18,571 nt of DNA from JBLFWJ01 sp047611425 (GCA_047611425.1 JBLFWJ010000047.1:1-18571), one strand, 5' to 3'; shown: positions 8,056-15,923, counted from the first letter of the stretch. The notes: generated by a model not told the origin, from the letters alone. Numbers and translations are program-made.

Positions 8056-9345
8056 TTAATACCCATACTTCTTACCCCAAAATTCTGAAAGCCGCTGTCT
8101 GAATTGAGCTTCTCGCGCATTGTTTCCTGGTTCGTAGATCCGTTGGCCAGAAACTTCTTTAGGTAGATATTCTTCCGCAACAAAACCATTGGGGTGATCA
8201 TGTGGGTATTTATAAGCTTCCCCATATCCCAAATCTTTCATAAGCTTAGTAGGGGAGTTTCGAAGTTGCATGGGAATAGAAAGCCCTCCGGTGTTTTTAA
8301 CTAATTCAATCGCCTTGTCAATCGCAAGATAACTTGCATTGCTTTTTGCACTACACGCCAAATAAACCGTGGCTTGCGAAAGAATGATTCTCGCTTCTGG
8401 GTATCCAATCACATTCACCGCTTGGAAACACTCATTGGCGATAAGGAGAGCGTTTGGATTCGCATTTCCAATGTCTTCAGAAGCAGCGATTACAAGCCTT
8501 CTGGCTATGAACAATGGGTCTTCACCTCCAGTAATCATTCTAGCTAACCAGTAAACAGCGGCATTAGGGTCACTTCCGCGAATAGACTTAATGAATGCTG
8601 AAACAATGTCGTAATGGTTTTCGCCATCCTTGTCGTAGTTGGGAATGCTCCGCTGAGCAACCTCTACAACATGATTGTCAGTAATCGGCTGGTCGCTATC
8701 AGCATACGTTCGAACTACCAGTTCTAAATTATTCAAGAGTTTTCTGCCGTCACCGCCAGAAACGCGCATTAGCGCCTTTTCCCCATGAAATTTAATAGGG
8801 TTGTCATATTCTTTCTGAAGAAGAGATATTCCTCTACTCATTAACTCCTTCAACTCTTCAAGCTCCAAGCTCTGCAGCACATAAACCTGGCATCTTGAGA
8901 GTAAGGCTGAAATAACCTCAAATGATGGATTCTCCGTTGTAGCTCCAATTAGTGTGACCAATCCCTTTTCAACTGCCCCTAAAAGAGAGTCCTGTTGAGA
9001 CTTTGAGAACCGATGAATCTCATCAATAAATAGAATAGGATTACCAGAAGTAAAAAGCGATTTGTCTTGAGCTTTAGAGATAACCTCTCTAACGTCTTTT
9101 ACCCCGCTGTTGATGGCGCTAAGTGCAAAAAACGGCCGGTCTAAGATTGTAGCAACAATATTAGCCAGGGTAGTTTTACCTGTGCCTGGGGGGCCCCAAA
9201 GAATCATAGAAGGAATGTGCCCAGACTCTAGTGCTCTTCTTAGAACACCTTCTTTTCCTATGATGTGAGATTGACCAACATATTGGTCGATAGAAGTTGG
9301 TCGAAGTTTTTCGGCCAATGGTATTTGAGTGCTAACTGGGCTCAT
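8056..9345 (-). CDS. rarA: replication-associated recombination protein A (AAA+ ATPase)
   Basis: The 429-residue protein starts MSPVSTQIPLAEKLRP, matching the RarA/MgsA family (Mgs1/WRNIP1 in eukaryotes). It has Walker A GPPGTGKT (51-58), Walker B ILFIDE (104-109, followed by IHRF), a sensor-1-type segment GATTENPSFEV (about 133-143) and the arginine-finger region LSRCQV. The C-terminal half, with GSDPNAAVYWLARM and EDIGNANPNAL, is the conserved tetramerisation region. The family acts in the cytoplasm at stalled or gapped replication forks, with SSB and RecA. Length is normal. The gene begins 14 bases after the stop of an exported TPR gene, so it is probably read through from the TPR cluster; I see no separate promoter. 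Its 3' end faces the IS remnant. Confidence 0.95.
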   Translation of the reverse strand: MSPVSTQIPLAEKLRPTSIDQYVGQSHIIGKEGVLRRALESGHIPSMILWGPPGTGKTTLANIVATILDRPFFALSAINSGVKDVREVISKAQDKSLFTSGNPILFIDEIHRFSKSQQDSLLGAVEKGLVTLIGATTENPSFEVISALLSRCQVYVLQSLELEELKELMSRGISLLQKEYDNPIKFHGEKALMRVSGGDGRKLLNNLELVVRTYADSDQPITDNHVVEVAQRSIPNYDKDGENHYDIVSAFIKSIRGSDPNAAVYWLARMITGGEDPLFIARRLVIAASEDIGNANPNALLIANECFQAVNVIGYPEARIILSQATVYLACSAKSNASYLAIDKAIELVKNTGGLSIPMQLRNSPTKLMKDLGYGEAYKYPHDHPNGFVAEEYLPKEVSGQRIYEPGNNAREAQFRQRLSEFWGKKYGY

Positions 9346-9359
9346 TGCAAGCCCCGAAA

Positions 9360-10259
9360 TTACTCATCGGATTTCCCCTTCTTTTTCTTTTCTGATTTTT
9401 TCTTGTCAGAGGCTTTTTGATCCTTGGTACCGGCCTGCTTTTCCTCTTTTGGACCACAGTGCATCTTTAAAAGTTCAGCCGCCTCTTCGCTCCCAATGCC
9501 GTTGGCTTTTTCAAGGGTTTTACACGCTTTAGAAGGCTTGCCATCTAGGATGATCCAGTTTGCTTTTTGAATTAGTGCATCAACGTGATTCTCATCATTC
9601 TTAAGTGCCAAGGAATTGTCTTTTTTTGCCTCTTTCACCAGCTTATTGTGATGAAGTATTGTTGCTCTTAGGACCAAGTAATCAGGGTTGTTCATATCAA
9701 GAACAATGGCGTTGTTGATGTCGACTAAGGCCAAGGCAGTGTCATTTTTTCCCAGATATGTCATCGACCTTTCATACATAGCCACATGAGATTTAGGGTC
9801 GATGCTGATGGCTTTAGAAAAGTCCGCCATGGCTACGTCAAATCGGTTTTTCCAACGATGAACTTGACCCCGGCTTATATAAACTTCAGAATAGTCCGGG
9901 ATTATCTTAATCACATGAGAAAAATCTTCTATAGCCCTTCTATAATCTTTCATATCAATGTAGCAGTATGCTCTATGATTGTATGCCTTAATCAAATCGG
10001 GATTTAATTCAATCGCTCGATCATAATCCCAAACTGCACGTTCGGCTTTACCCATTTTAAAGAAGGCATTGCCCCTTGACAAGAAGGCTTCAGAGTAGTC
10101 AGCTTTTAACTCTATGGCACGGTTAAAGAACTTTATCGCCTCTTGGTATTGTCCTTTGTTGGTGCGTAGTAATGCCTGTATATAAAAGTCTTTGGAGGAA
10201 GTCTGACCTTGTGAAATAAAGGCGCTTGAAATCAGTGCAATAAAAACTAGAATTCTCAT
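9360..10259 (-). CDS. exported TPR-repeat protein with lysine-rich tail
   Basis: The protein has 299 residues with a signal peptide (MRILVFIALISSAFISQG-Q). About six or seven TPR units follow, each with the A-x-x-x-RG and AI-x-DF-x-x-AI-x-x-x-P signatures. The TPR part ends in a capping segment with two cysteines (KAC then KMHC), also present in two neighbours. After residue 265 comes a low-complexity Lys/Glu/Asp/Ser tail. TPR proteins are scaffolds for protein-protein contacts; no partner can be named. The gene lies 63 bases after the TPR gene at 10323 and 14 bases before rarA on the same strand. It was probably produced by tandem duplication with its neighbours. Confidence 0.82.
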   Translation of the reverse strand: MRILVFIALISSAFISQGQTSSKDFYIQALLRTNKGQYQEAIKFFNRAIELKADYSEAFLSRGNAFFKMGKAERAVWDYDRAIELNPDLIKAYNHRAYCYIDMKDYRRAIEDFSHVIKIIPDYSEVYISRGQVHRWKNRFDVAMADFSKAISIDPKSHVAMYERSMTYLGKNDTALALVDINNAIVLDMNNPDYLVLRATILHHNKLVKEAKKDNSLALKNDENHVDALIQKANWIILDGKPSKACKTLEKANGIGSEEAAELLKMHCGPKEEKQAGTKDQKASDKKKSEKKKKGKSDE

Positions 10260-10285
10260 AAGAAGAAGGTTATGGAACGGGATAC

Positions 10286-10309
10286 GCGGAGAACCAATAA
10301 TTGTTCCGC
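10286..10309 (-). repeat. small inverted repeat between TPR genes
   Basis: In the 63-base gap, GCGGAGAAC (10286-10294) and GTTCCGC (10303-10309) can pair as a 7-bp stem with one bulged G and an 8-base loop. No T-run follows on either strand, so it is not a normal intrinsic terminator. It could be an mRNA-processing or attenuating hairpin, or chance. Confidence 0.25.
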
Positions 10310-10322
10310 TAGTTTACAGCGT

Positions 10323-10916
10323 TCAATTATTCATTGAAAGCAAATACTCTTTTGCCTGCTGTACGCCAAGGTCGAGAGCTTTTTCGAAGTCGGCTGTGGC
10401 CGCGGGGCGATTATTCATATTCAATTTTGCAACAGCACGATTAAAGTGGGCTCGACCGTCACTTGGATTGACAATAATTGCTTGGTCGAAATCTGCTATT
10501 GCGCCAGGCATGTCTTTTTGCTGTAATCTGATGGCGCCTCTGTTGTTGTACAATTCCGCGTCCTCAGGATTAAGCTTGATTGCCGAATTCAAATCGGCAA
10601 TCGCTGCTGGTAGGGAGCCAACCACGGCCGCTAGCATTGCTCGGTTGTACAATGCATCTTCGTGCTTAGGATTTAGATCGATGGTATTTGTGAAATCCTG
10701 TAATGCATCAGAGAGGTTCTTAAGAGAGTGATTCGCAAGTCCGCGATTGTAGTGGAAATCTGGATTTTCAGGTTCTAAATGAACAGCCTTGGTATAATCG
10801 ACCAAAGCACCTGTAAAATCACCTGATTCAAAATTCAGGTCGCCATCATTTATGAAATCCTGTGCACTCTTACTCACGGTCAACAGCTGCGTTACATTTA
10901 CTCTGGATGTAATCAT
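10323..10916 (-). CDS. TPR-repeat protein without signal peptide
   Basis: The protein has up to 197 residues, almost entirely TPR units (FHYNRG, ALYNRA, ELYNNRG, AHFNRA, each followed by an A-x-x-DF type helix). Unlike its three neighbours it has no signal peptide and contains no cysteine, so it is probably cytoplasmic. Two starts are possible: the ATG at 10916, which overlaps the upstream TPR gene by 47 bases, or the GTG at 10877, which overlaps it by 8 bases (GTGAGTAA) and begins MSKSAQDF directly at the first TPR. The shorter form (184 residues) fits normal operon spacing better; the longer form has the stronger start codon. Function is unknown beyond protein binding. Confidence 0.78.
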   Translation of the reverse strand: MITSRVNVTQLLTVSKSAQDFINDGDLNFESGDFTGALVDYTKAVHLEPENPDFHYNRGLANHSLKNLSDALQDFTNTIDLNPKHEDALYNRAMLAAVVGSLPAAIADLNSAIKLNPEDAELYNNRGAIRLQQKDMPGAIADFDQAIIVNPSDGRAHFNRAVAKLNMNNRPAATADFEKALDLGVQQAKEYLLSMNN

Positions 10917-11595
10917 ATGCCTCCATAATCCCGTATTGGCCAGCTAGACTCCAATCTATACATGAACCAGCTTTATCACCAATAAAGCTTTTTGCAGATC
11001 CACGTTGCATGTATGCTCCGGCAAATTCAGAGTCAATCATCAAGGCTTCATCAAAATCAGAAATTGCACCATAATAATCGCTTAAATCAATTTTGGCTTG
11101 CCCTCTTTGATAGTATGCATTTGGGTCTTTTGGATTCAATTTTATTGCATCGTTGTAGTATGGCATTCCCTCAATAAAATTCTTTTCGCGGATATAGGCA
11201 TTTGCCAAGCCTAAGTGGGCAAGCGCATTATTCGGGTCTAATTCAATCGCCTTTTTACAGTCTTCACGAGAACCTTTGTAATCACCTAAAGAGAGATAAA
11301 CGAGACTTCTTTGAGAATAAGCCTCACCGTTTTTTGGATCTAATTGAATCACTTTGTTCAAATCTTGAATAGCCTTGATGTTTTGGTCGACAGAGTTGTA
11401 GCATGTGCCTCTCATCAACATCAGTGCGATGTTCTTTTTATCTTGAGAAATAGCATTGTCCAAAAGCGTTAACGCTTTTTCAAAATCCCTTTCGTCCATA
11501 GCGGACTGAGCTTGAGATTGAAGTTCGGCTACGGATTGTGCAGCAACAATTCCGAATGTTGCACATAGTAGTACGGCAAGTAAAAAAGATCGCAT
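10870..11595 (-). CDS. exported TPR-repeat protein
   Basis: The protein has 241 residues with a signal peptide (MRSFLLAVLLCATFGIVAA-Q). Five or six TPR units follow, such as EAYSQRSLVYLSLGDY and NAYYQRGQAKIDLSDY. It ends in a cap with paired cysteines (GSCIDW then SKCN). It is expected in the periplasm as a scaffold or adaptor; no enzymatic domain is seen. A promoter-like pair lies just upstream on this strand (TTTG at 11648-11645, 17 bases, TACTTTCG at 11627-11620). Its stop overlaps the next TPR gene, so the two share a transcript. It is a paralogue of the flanking TPR genes. Confidence 0.82.
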   Translation of the reverse strand: MRSFLLAVLLCATFGIVAAQSVAELQSQAQSAMDERDFEKALTLLDNAISQDKKNIALMLMRGTCYNSVDQNIKAIQDLNKVIQLDPKNGEAYSQRSLVYLSLGDYKGSREDCKKAIELDPNNALAHLGLANAYIREKNFIEGMPYYNDAIKLNPKDPNAYYQRGQAKIDLSDYYGAISDFDEALMIDSEFAGAYMQRGSAKSFIGDKAGSCIDWSLAGQYGIMEAYDYIQSKCNAAVDRE

Positions 11596-11619
11596 TTATA
11601 GGTGATTTTTGGAAGTTTG

Positions 11620-11648
11620 CGAAAGTACAAAGCAAACATCAACCCAAA
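11620..11648 (-). promoter_or_regulatory. Bacteroidota-type promoter for the TPR operon
   Basis: Read on the minus strand, TTTG (11648-11645) is followed after 17 bases by TACTTTCG (11627-11620), one mismatch from the Bacteroidota -7 box TAnnTTTG with the usual spacing. The box ends 24 bases before the ATG at 11595, predicting a leader of about 17 bases. The -33 element overlaps the region just before the stop of the upstream TPR gene. Confidence 0.5.
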
Positions 11649-11652
11649 AGGA

Positions 11653-12258
11653 TCAATTGCAATTATCCTTGTATGGTGTGTATGCAACCATATAGCCCAA
11701 TTTCTGGGCGGTGCGGAGATCGCTGCATGCCCCACTAACGTCACCAGCTTTAAGTTTTACTTTTCCACGGGTGCAATAGGTCTTCGCATAATCAGGGTCA
11801 AGATCAACGGCTTTGTTCAAGTCTTGAATGGCACCACTAAAATCAAGCAATTCACTTCTAGTAAGTGCTCTTTCGGTTAAAGCTAAAATCTGAGTTGGGT
11901 CCAACTCAATAGCCTTGTCAAAGTCGACAATTGCTCCAGCCAAATCTTCGTTTCTCCGCTTAGTTCTGCCTCTATTGGCGTATGCCTCGCCATAATCCGA
12001 CTTTAATGCAATTGCCATATTGTAATCTGCCATCGCATCATCATATTTATCTAGCTCAGACTTAACGTACCCTCTAAAGTTGAATGCTTTGATAAATCGA
12101 GGTTTTTTCTCAATTGCAATATCCAGATCTTTTTGAGCACCTCTAAAATTCTGCATATCAGCTTTAGTCATGGCTCGCTGATAGTACTCTTCAGCTGTTT
12201 GTCCATGACCAATTAGGCTAATCAATGTCAGCAATAATATGGTGCTAAAAACTCGCAT
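11653..12258 (-). CDS. exported TPR-repeat protein
   Basis: The protein has 201 residues when started at the ATG at 12258, which gives a signal peptide (MRVFSTILLLTLISLIGHG-Q); a longer open frame upstream to 12405 has no such N-terminus and is rejected. Five TPR units follow (KAFNFRG, EAYANRG, LALTERA and KTYCTRG mark repeat starts). The cap ends with GACSDL and DNCN, the same two-cysteine arrangement as two neighbours. It is probably periplasmic. Bases 12284-12277 on this strand read TATCTTTA, one mismatch from the -7 box and 18 bases before the start, without a visible -33 partner. It is the first of four tandem TPR genes. Confidence 0.8.
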   Translation of the reverse strand: MRVFSTILLLTLISLIGHGQTAEEYYQRAMTKADMQNFRGAQKDLDIAIEKKPRFIKAFNFRGYVKSELDKYDDAMADYNMAIALKSDYGEAYANRGRTKRRNEDLAGAIVDFDKAIELDPTQILALTERALTRSELLDFSGAIQDLNKAVDLDPDYAKTYCTRGKVKLKAGDVSGACSDLRTAQKLGYMVAYTPYKDNCN

Positions 12259-12628
12259 AATAATGATGATGCTCTGTAAAGATAAAGTTCCCAACGCTAT
12301 ATGCTTGTCGAAAATTGTCAAGAAATCAGCTTTTATGAACATCAGCCCTCTGCACACAGTTGAGTTGAGTTTGGTTGTGGATCGCACATATGCTATGCAT
12401 TGCATGTGGATCGTGGGGTTTGAGGAAATGTCAAATAGCTGTCAATTCGGGCTCGAAGGGCTGTTCAATAAAATCATGTTTATTAAGTTTCAAACAATAG
12501 TGCGTGATATCCGTAGGCAATTTTTAGCCATTTCGAGTCATAGGTTGACAGTATTGCAGCTCGAACATCCTTTCTAAGTGACCATATTCTGCAACTGGTA
12601 TGAGAATATGACCGAAAATTCAACGAGA
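12259..12628. other. 370-base intergenic region without a convincing gene
   Basis: The frames that cross it (plus 12239-12577 and the upstream extension of the TPR gene) have no recognisable protein character. It holds a nine-base direct repeat TGTGGATCG at 12376-12384 and 12405-12413, which flanks an ATGCAT-centred partial palindrome, and a hairpin near 12583-12610. It separates two minus-strand transcription units and probably contains the 3' end of the lipoprotein transcript and the promoter of the first TPR gene. Confidence 0.6.
12583..12610 (-). repeat. inverted repeat downstream of the mnmE-lipoprotein unit
   Basis: CATATTCT (12583-12590) and AGAATATG (12603-12610) form a perfect 8-bp stem with a 12-base loop. 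It lies 19 bases beyond the stop of the lipoprotein gene, where a transcript end would be expected, but no T-run follows, so it is not a standard intrinsic terminator. It may stabilise an mRNA end or bind a protein. Confidence 0.35.
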
Positions 12629-13483
12629 TTATCGGCTAATCGAGGGATCTAGTTTGGTGCGAACCCAGAAAAAAATGGGGTCAGACAAAGCTGATCTTTG
12701 ACCTAAACGGGGTGGAACAGAACCCATTTGTTGATTGTTCATTCCAGGCTGGCCAACGTTTCCGTACGGTTGATTTATACCCAACCCCGACCCGCCACTC
12801 ATATTGCGATTTTGATTAAAACCGGCACTTCTATCCAAGCCTTCTGCTCCGGTACTTTGCAACTGTTTTTCATATTCTGGATCATCAATGTTGAATGCTC
12901 CAGTTTCGAAACCAACACTGAATTCGTCTTCCTGTAAATTGAGAATAACCAACGGGATTTTTGCAGTATAAATCAATGCGCCATCGGGGTCAATATTCAT
13001 GCGAATTAGAAAATCATCCGAATCGATTCCGGCAGGAATTGGAATTCTCACAGAATCTCCGCTTAAAAAGTAACCCTCCTTCGGGAGTAGCTTGCTCAAT
13101 TCGTGGGATGATCCGTTTCTTGGCATCATGTCATGTTCGGTAGGATCCATTTCAATTGGCGTACTGTCATCAACCAGCGGGAATTCTATGGCCATGGAGG
13201 ACTTCCTCTTTCCAGCTGGAGCAAACGAAATGCGTGTTCCGGTCCTAAGCATTCTAAGCTTAGTTCCAGTATGCATCACATCCATTGTAATGTATATGTG
13301 GGATGCATCATTTTCAATATCGTACCGGATTCTGCTTTTCGGGTCATAGAATCGAAAAGATTTTTCCTCCTCGCTTTTTTGAACCCATCTACTTTCGGTC
13401 AATGGCATTTTGACACAGCTAATTAGCAGCCCAAAACAGATCAGGCCTAGAAAATTTACAGTCCAGTTATTTAGTCGTTTCAT
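12629..13483 (-). CDS. predicted lipoprotein of unknown function
   Basis: The protein has 284 residues. The N-terminal segment up to C23 is a lipoprotein signal peptide with lipobox LIS-C. The following residues (V-K-M-P) do not resemble the surface export signal, so a periplasm-facing outer-membrane location is more likely. The middle (about 40-210) is beta-rich, with segments such as DASHIYITMDVM and FAPAGKRKSSM. Residues about 220-265 are a low-complexity Gly/Asn/Gln/Met stretch, followed by a short conserved-looking end (PIFFWVRTKLD). I do not recognise the family. Its ATG overlaps the TGA of mnmE (ATGA), which suggests translational coupling to a tRNA-modification gene, an association without an obvious functional reason. 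Confidence 0.75.
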   Translation of the reverse strand: MKRLNNWTVNFLGLICFGLLISCVKMPLTESRWVQKSEEEKSFRFYDPKSRIRYDIENDASHIYITMDVMHTGTKLRMLRTGTRISFAPAGKRKSSMAIEFPLVDDSTPIEMDPTEHDMMPRNGSSHELSKLLPKEGYFLSGDSVRIPIPAGIDSDDFLIRMNIDPDGALIYTAKIPLVILNLQEDEFSVGFETGAFNIDDPEYEKQLQSTGAEGLDRSAGFNQNRNMSGGSGLGINQPYGNVGQPGMNNQQMGSVPPRLGQRSALSDPIFFWVRTKLDPSISR

Positions 13484-14874
13484 TTTCCAATACAGAATTT
13501 TCCAAAGATGTTACCTAAAAGATCATCGCTTGAAATTTCACCAGTAATCTCTCCAAGATGAAAAAGTGCTTTTTTAATATCAATAGAAACGAGATCAGAA
13601 GGAATATCATTCTCAAACCCAACTAGAGCTTCATCCAAAGATTGTTTGGTATTACTCAATGCTTCTACGTGTCGAATGTTTGTGACAATTGTCTGCTCCT
13701 TTTTAAGTGAATCCGTGTTCACTCGCGCGATTAGCGCTTGTCGAACATGATCAATGTGATCTCCATTTTTAGCAGAAATTGAAATGACCGATTCATTCGA
13801 AAATTGAGTTTTATCTCCAGACGCCAATTTATCAACCTTGTTTGCCACAACTAAAAGTTTGGCCTCTATTTCCAAAGTGCGCTCTTTCAATTTAGCCAAT
13901 TCGGTCTTCAACCGTTCTGCACTAGTTTGTTCGGCATCAAAAAGATAAATGATTATGTCAGCATTGTCGGCCTTGTTCAAGGCTCGAGAAATACCAAGCG
14001 ACTCGATCTCATCCGATGTTTCTCTCAAACCTGCGGTATCGATAAACCTAAATTTCAAACCTTCAATCACTACTTCATCCTCTATCGTGTCGCGCGTTGT
14101 GCCAGCTATGTGTGATACAATTGCGCGTTCCTCATTTAGTAGGGCATTTAATAATGTTGATTTCCCGGCATTCGGTTCGCCAAGAATTGCCACCTGAACT
14201 CCTTCTTTTATCACATTTCCCAATTTGAATGAGCCAATCAATTCAATGATTCTAACGTTAATCTGGTTAATCAGACTGGTCAACTCGGCTCTGTCGGCAA
14301 ACTCAACGTCTTCTTCTGCAAAGTCGAGTTCTAATTCAATTAATGAGGCAAAATCAATCAACTTCTGACGAAGTGTTTTCAAATCATCACTAAAACCGCC
14401 ACGCATTTGATTTAATGCCACTTGGTGCGCTGCTGCCGAAGAAGAGGCAATAAGATCAGCCACAGCTTCAGCTTGACTTAGATCCATCTTCTTGTTCATG
14501 TAAGCCCGCATTGTAAACTCACCCGGCTGAGCTAGCCGACAACCTTTTCTTACCAAAAGATCAATGATTCTACCTTGTATGTAGGTTGATCCGTGGCAGG
14601 AAATTTCAATGCTGTCTTCACCGGTGTATGAACGTGGATTCTTGAAAATAGAAACGAGCACTTCGTCTACTATCTCATCTCCATCTTTTATATCACCGAA
14701 AACAAGCGTGTGTGTTTTAGCTTCCGAGATTTTCGTTTTTCCCTTCGGGCTAAAACAATCATCAACAATTGTAAGCGATTTTGAACCCGAAACACGGATA
14801 ACCGCAATTGCTCCATTCCCCGCTGGGGTGGCCAAGGCGACAATTGTATCATTGGGTTGATAGACTATGCTCAA
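13480..14874 (-). CDS. mnmE: tRNA uridine-5-carboxymethylaminomethyl modification GTPase
   Basis: With a TTG start at 14874 the protein has 464 residues, the usual MnmE length, and begins MSIVYQPNDTIVALATP, matching the family N-terminus. The open frame extends to an ATG at 14994, but that start would add 40 unrelated residues, overlap the divergent sucD start and lie upstream of the likely promoter. The tetrahydrofolate-binding N-terminal domain and helical domain (AYMNKKMDLSQAEAVADLI) are followed by the GTPase: G1 GEPNAGKST (about 230), a G2-region GTTRDT, G3 DTAGLRE, G4 NKVD. The protein ends FCIGK, with the C-terminal cysteine motif needed for catalysis. With MnmG it modifies U34 of certain tRNAs in the cytoplasm. 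Confidence 0.95.
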   Translation of the reverse strand: MSIVYQPNDTIVALATPAGNGAIAVIRVSGSKSLTIVDDCFSPKGKTKISEAKTHTLVFGDIKDGDEIVDEVLVSIFKNPRSYTGEDSIEISCHGSTYIQGRIIDLLVRKGCRLAQPGEFTMRAYMNKKMDLSQAEAVADLIASSSAAAHQVALNQMRGGFSDDLKTLRQKLIDFASLIELELDFAEEDVEFADRAELTSLINQINVRIIELIGSFKLGNVIKEGVQVAILGEPNAGKSTLLNALLNEERAIVSHIAGTTRDTIEDEVVIEGLKFRFIDTAGLRETSDEIESLGISRALNKADNADIIIYLFDAEQTSAERLKTELAKLKERTLEIEAKLLVVANKVDKLASGDKTQFSNESVISISAKNGDHIDHVRQALIARVNTDSLKKEQTIVTNIRHVEALSNTKQSLDEALVGFENDIPSDLVSIDIKKALFHLGEITGEISSDDLLGNIFGKFCIGK

Positions 14875-14895
14875 GGATTGTTGAATTAAAGGCTG

Positions 14896-14903
14896 CAAAA
14901 ATA
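14896..14903 (-). promoter_or_regulatory. -7 box of the mnmE promoter
   Basis: On the minus strand 14903-14896 reads TATTTTTG, an exact TAnnTTTG match, ending 21 bases before the TTG start at 14874. No good -33 TTTG is seen at the expected distance. Its place between the two candidate mnmE starts supports the TTG start. Confidence 0.42.
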
Positions 14904-14916
14904 CCCGTTCATGTTG

Positions 14917-14943
14917 CTTGGTTTGCTCTAAGACATACTTTTG
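14917..14943 (+). promoter_or_regulatory. sucD promoter
   Basis: TACTTTTG (14936-14943) is an exact match to the Bacteroidota -7 box. A weak -33 candidate (TTG at about 14914-14917) lies roughly 18-19 bases upstream; another TTTG at 14922 is too close. The box ends 23 bases before the ATG, so the leader should be about 17 bases. It is divergent from the mnmE promoter within about 90 bases. Confidence 0.5.
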
Positions 14944-14966
14944 CCGACTAATTAAGAAATGACAAG

Positions 14967-15848
14967 ATGAGCGTATTGGTGAACAAGGATTCAAAAATTG
15001 TAGTTCAGGGCTTCACAGGAAGTGAAGGAACCTTTCATGCTACACAAATGATCGAGTACGGAACCACTGTTGTTGGTGGCGTAACTCCTGGTAAAGGCGG
15101 ACAAACTCATCTTGACCGACCTGTATTTAACACCATGGCCGAATGTGTGAAAGAAACTGGAGCTAACGTCTCCATAGTTTTTGTTCCGCCTGCATTTGCC
15201 GCAGATGCGATTATGGAGGCTGCCGAAGCTGGAATTGCATTGATTATTGCTATCACTGAAGGAATTCCAGTTGGTGATATGGTAAAAGTGAATAACTACT
15301 TGAAAGGGAGGGACGTTAGAATGATTGGACCAAATTGCCCAGGGGTCATTACTCCGGATGAAGCGAAAGTTGGTATCATGCCTGGTTTTGTTTTCAAGAA
15401 AGGAAGAATTGGAATCGTTTCTAAGTCGGGAACTTTAACCTACGAAGCTGCAGACCAAGTTGTAAAAGCTGGGATGGGAATTAGCACTGCAATTGGAATT
15501 GGTGGAGATCCAATCATCGGTACAACAACCAAGGAAGCTGTTGAGCTTTTTATGAATGATGATGAAACTGACGCAATCGTAATGATTGGAGAGATTGGTG
15601 GAACATTAGAGGCTGAAGCGAGCCGATACGTGAAAAGCACAGGAAATAAAAAGCCAGTAGTTGGATTTATTGCTGGACAAACTGCTCCTAAAGGAAGAAC
15701 AATGGGACACGCAGGTGCTATTGTAGGTGGAGATGAGGATACGGCCGAAGCCAAGATGAAGATTATGGCTGAGTGCGGAATCCATGTGGTTGACTCGCCT
15801 GCTGATATTGGTAAGGTGATGGCAGAAGCAATGGGTGTCTCAGCATAA
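14967..15848 (+). CDS. sucD: succinyl-CoA synthetase alpha subunit
   Basis: The 293-residue protein is a full-length SucD. It has the CoA-binding Rossmann N-terminus (VVQGFTGSEGTFH near 12-24, then GGVTPGKGG), the conserved MIGPNCPG segment, IGIVSKSGTLTYEA, and the active-site phosphohistidine H248 in GRTMGHAGAI. With the beta subunit SucC (not in this window) it converts succinyl-CoA to succinate in the TCA cycle, with substrate-level ATP or GTP formation. It is a single-gene unit: its own promoter lies upstream and a strong terminator 20 bases after its stop. Confidence 0.97.
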   Translation: MSVLVNKDSKIVVQGFTGSEGTFHATQMIEYGTTVVGGVTPGKGGQTHLDRPVFNTMAECVKETGANVSIVFVPPAFAADAIMEAAEAGIALIIAITEGIPVGDMVKVNNYLKGRDVRMIGPNCPGVITPDEAKVGIMPGFVFKKGRIGIVSKSGTLTYEAADQVVKAGMGISTAIGIGGDPIIGTTTKEAVELFMNDDETDAIVMIGEIGGTLEAEASRYVKSTGNKKPVVGFIAGQTAPKGRTMGHAGAIVGGDEDTAEAKMKIMAECGIHVVDSPADIGKVMAEAMGVSA

Positions 15849-15867
15849 CCTAAATTGAATAAAAAGG

Positions 15868-15900
15868 AAAGCCCCGAAGTGATTCACTTCGGGGCTTTTT
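15868..15900. terminator. bidirectional intrinsic terminator
   Basis: A 14-bp perfect stem, AAAGCCCCGAAGTG (15868-15881) with CACTTCGGGGCTTT (15885-15898), has a three-base ATT loop and is followed by T residues on the plus strand. On the minus strand the stem is also followed by a T-rich run (TTTCC and then five T). It lies between convergent sucD and the barrel gene at 15924 and should end both transcripts. Confidence 0.92.
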
Positions 15901-15923
15901 AGTTCCATTTCTGTTTTCAGGGG

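Noticed and set aside
9360..12258. Possible CRISPR-like or satellite repeat from the repetitive TPR region
   Set aside because: The repetition is at protein level with diverged codons; there are no constant DNA repeats with spacers.
12259..12405. Upstream extension of the first TPR gene to 12405
   Set aside because: The signal peptide starts at the ATG at 12258; the added residues would hide it from export.
12239..12577. 112-codon plus-strand ORF across the 370-base gap
   Set aside because: The translation has no domain character, starts inside the antisense TPR signal peptide and shows no promoter; it is probably a random open frame.
14875..14994. N-terminal extension of mnmE to the ATG at 14994
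   Set aside because: It adds 40 residues unlike the family, overlaps the sucD start and lies upstream of the -7 box at 14903-14896.
15440..15754. 104-codon minus-strand ORF inside sucD
   Set aside because: It is antisense to strongly conserved codons of sucD and is rich in Pro, Ser, Ile and Val as expected for a shadow frame.
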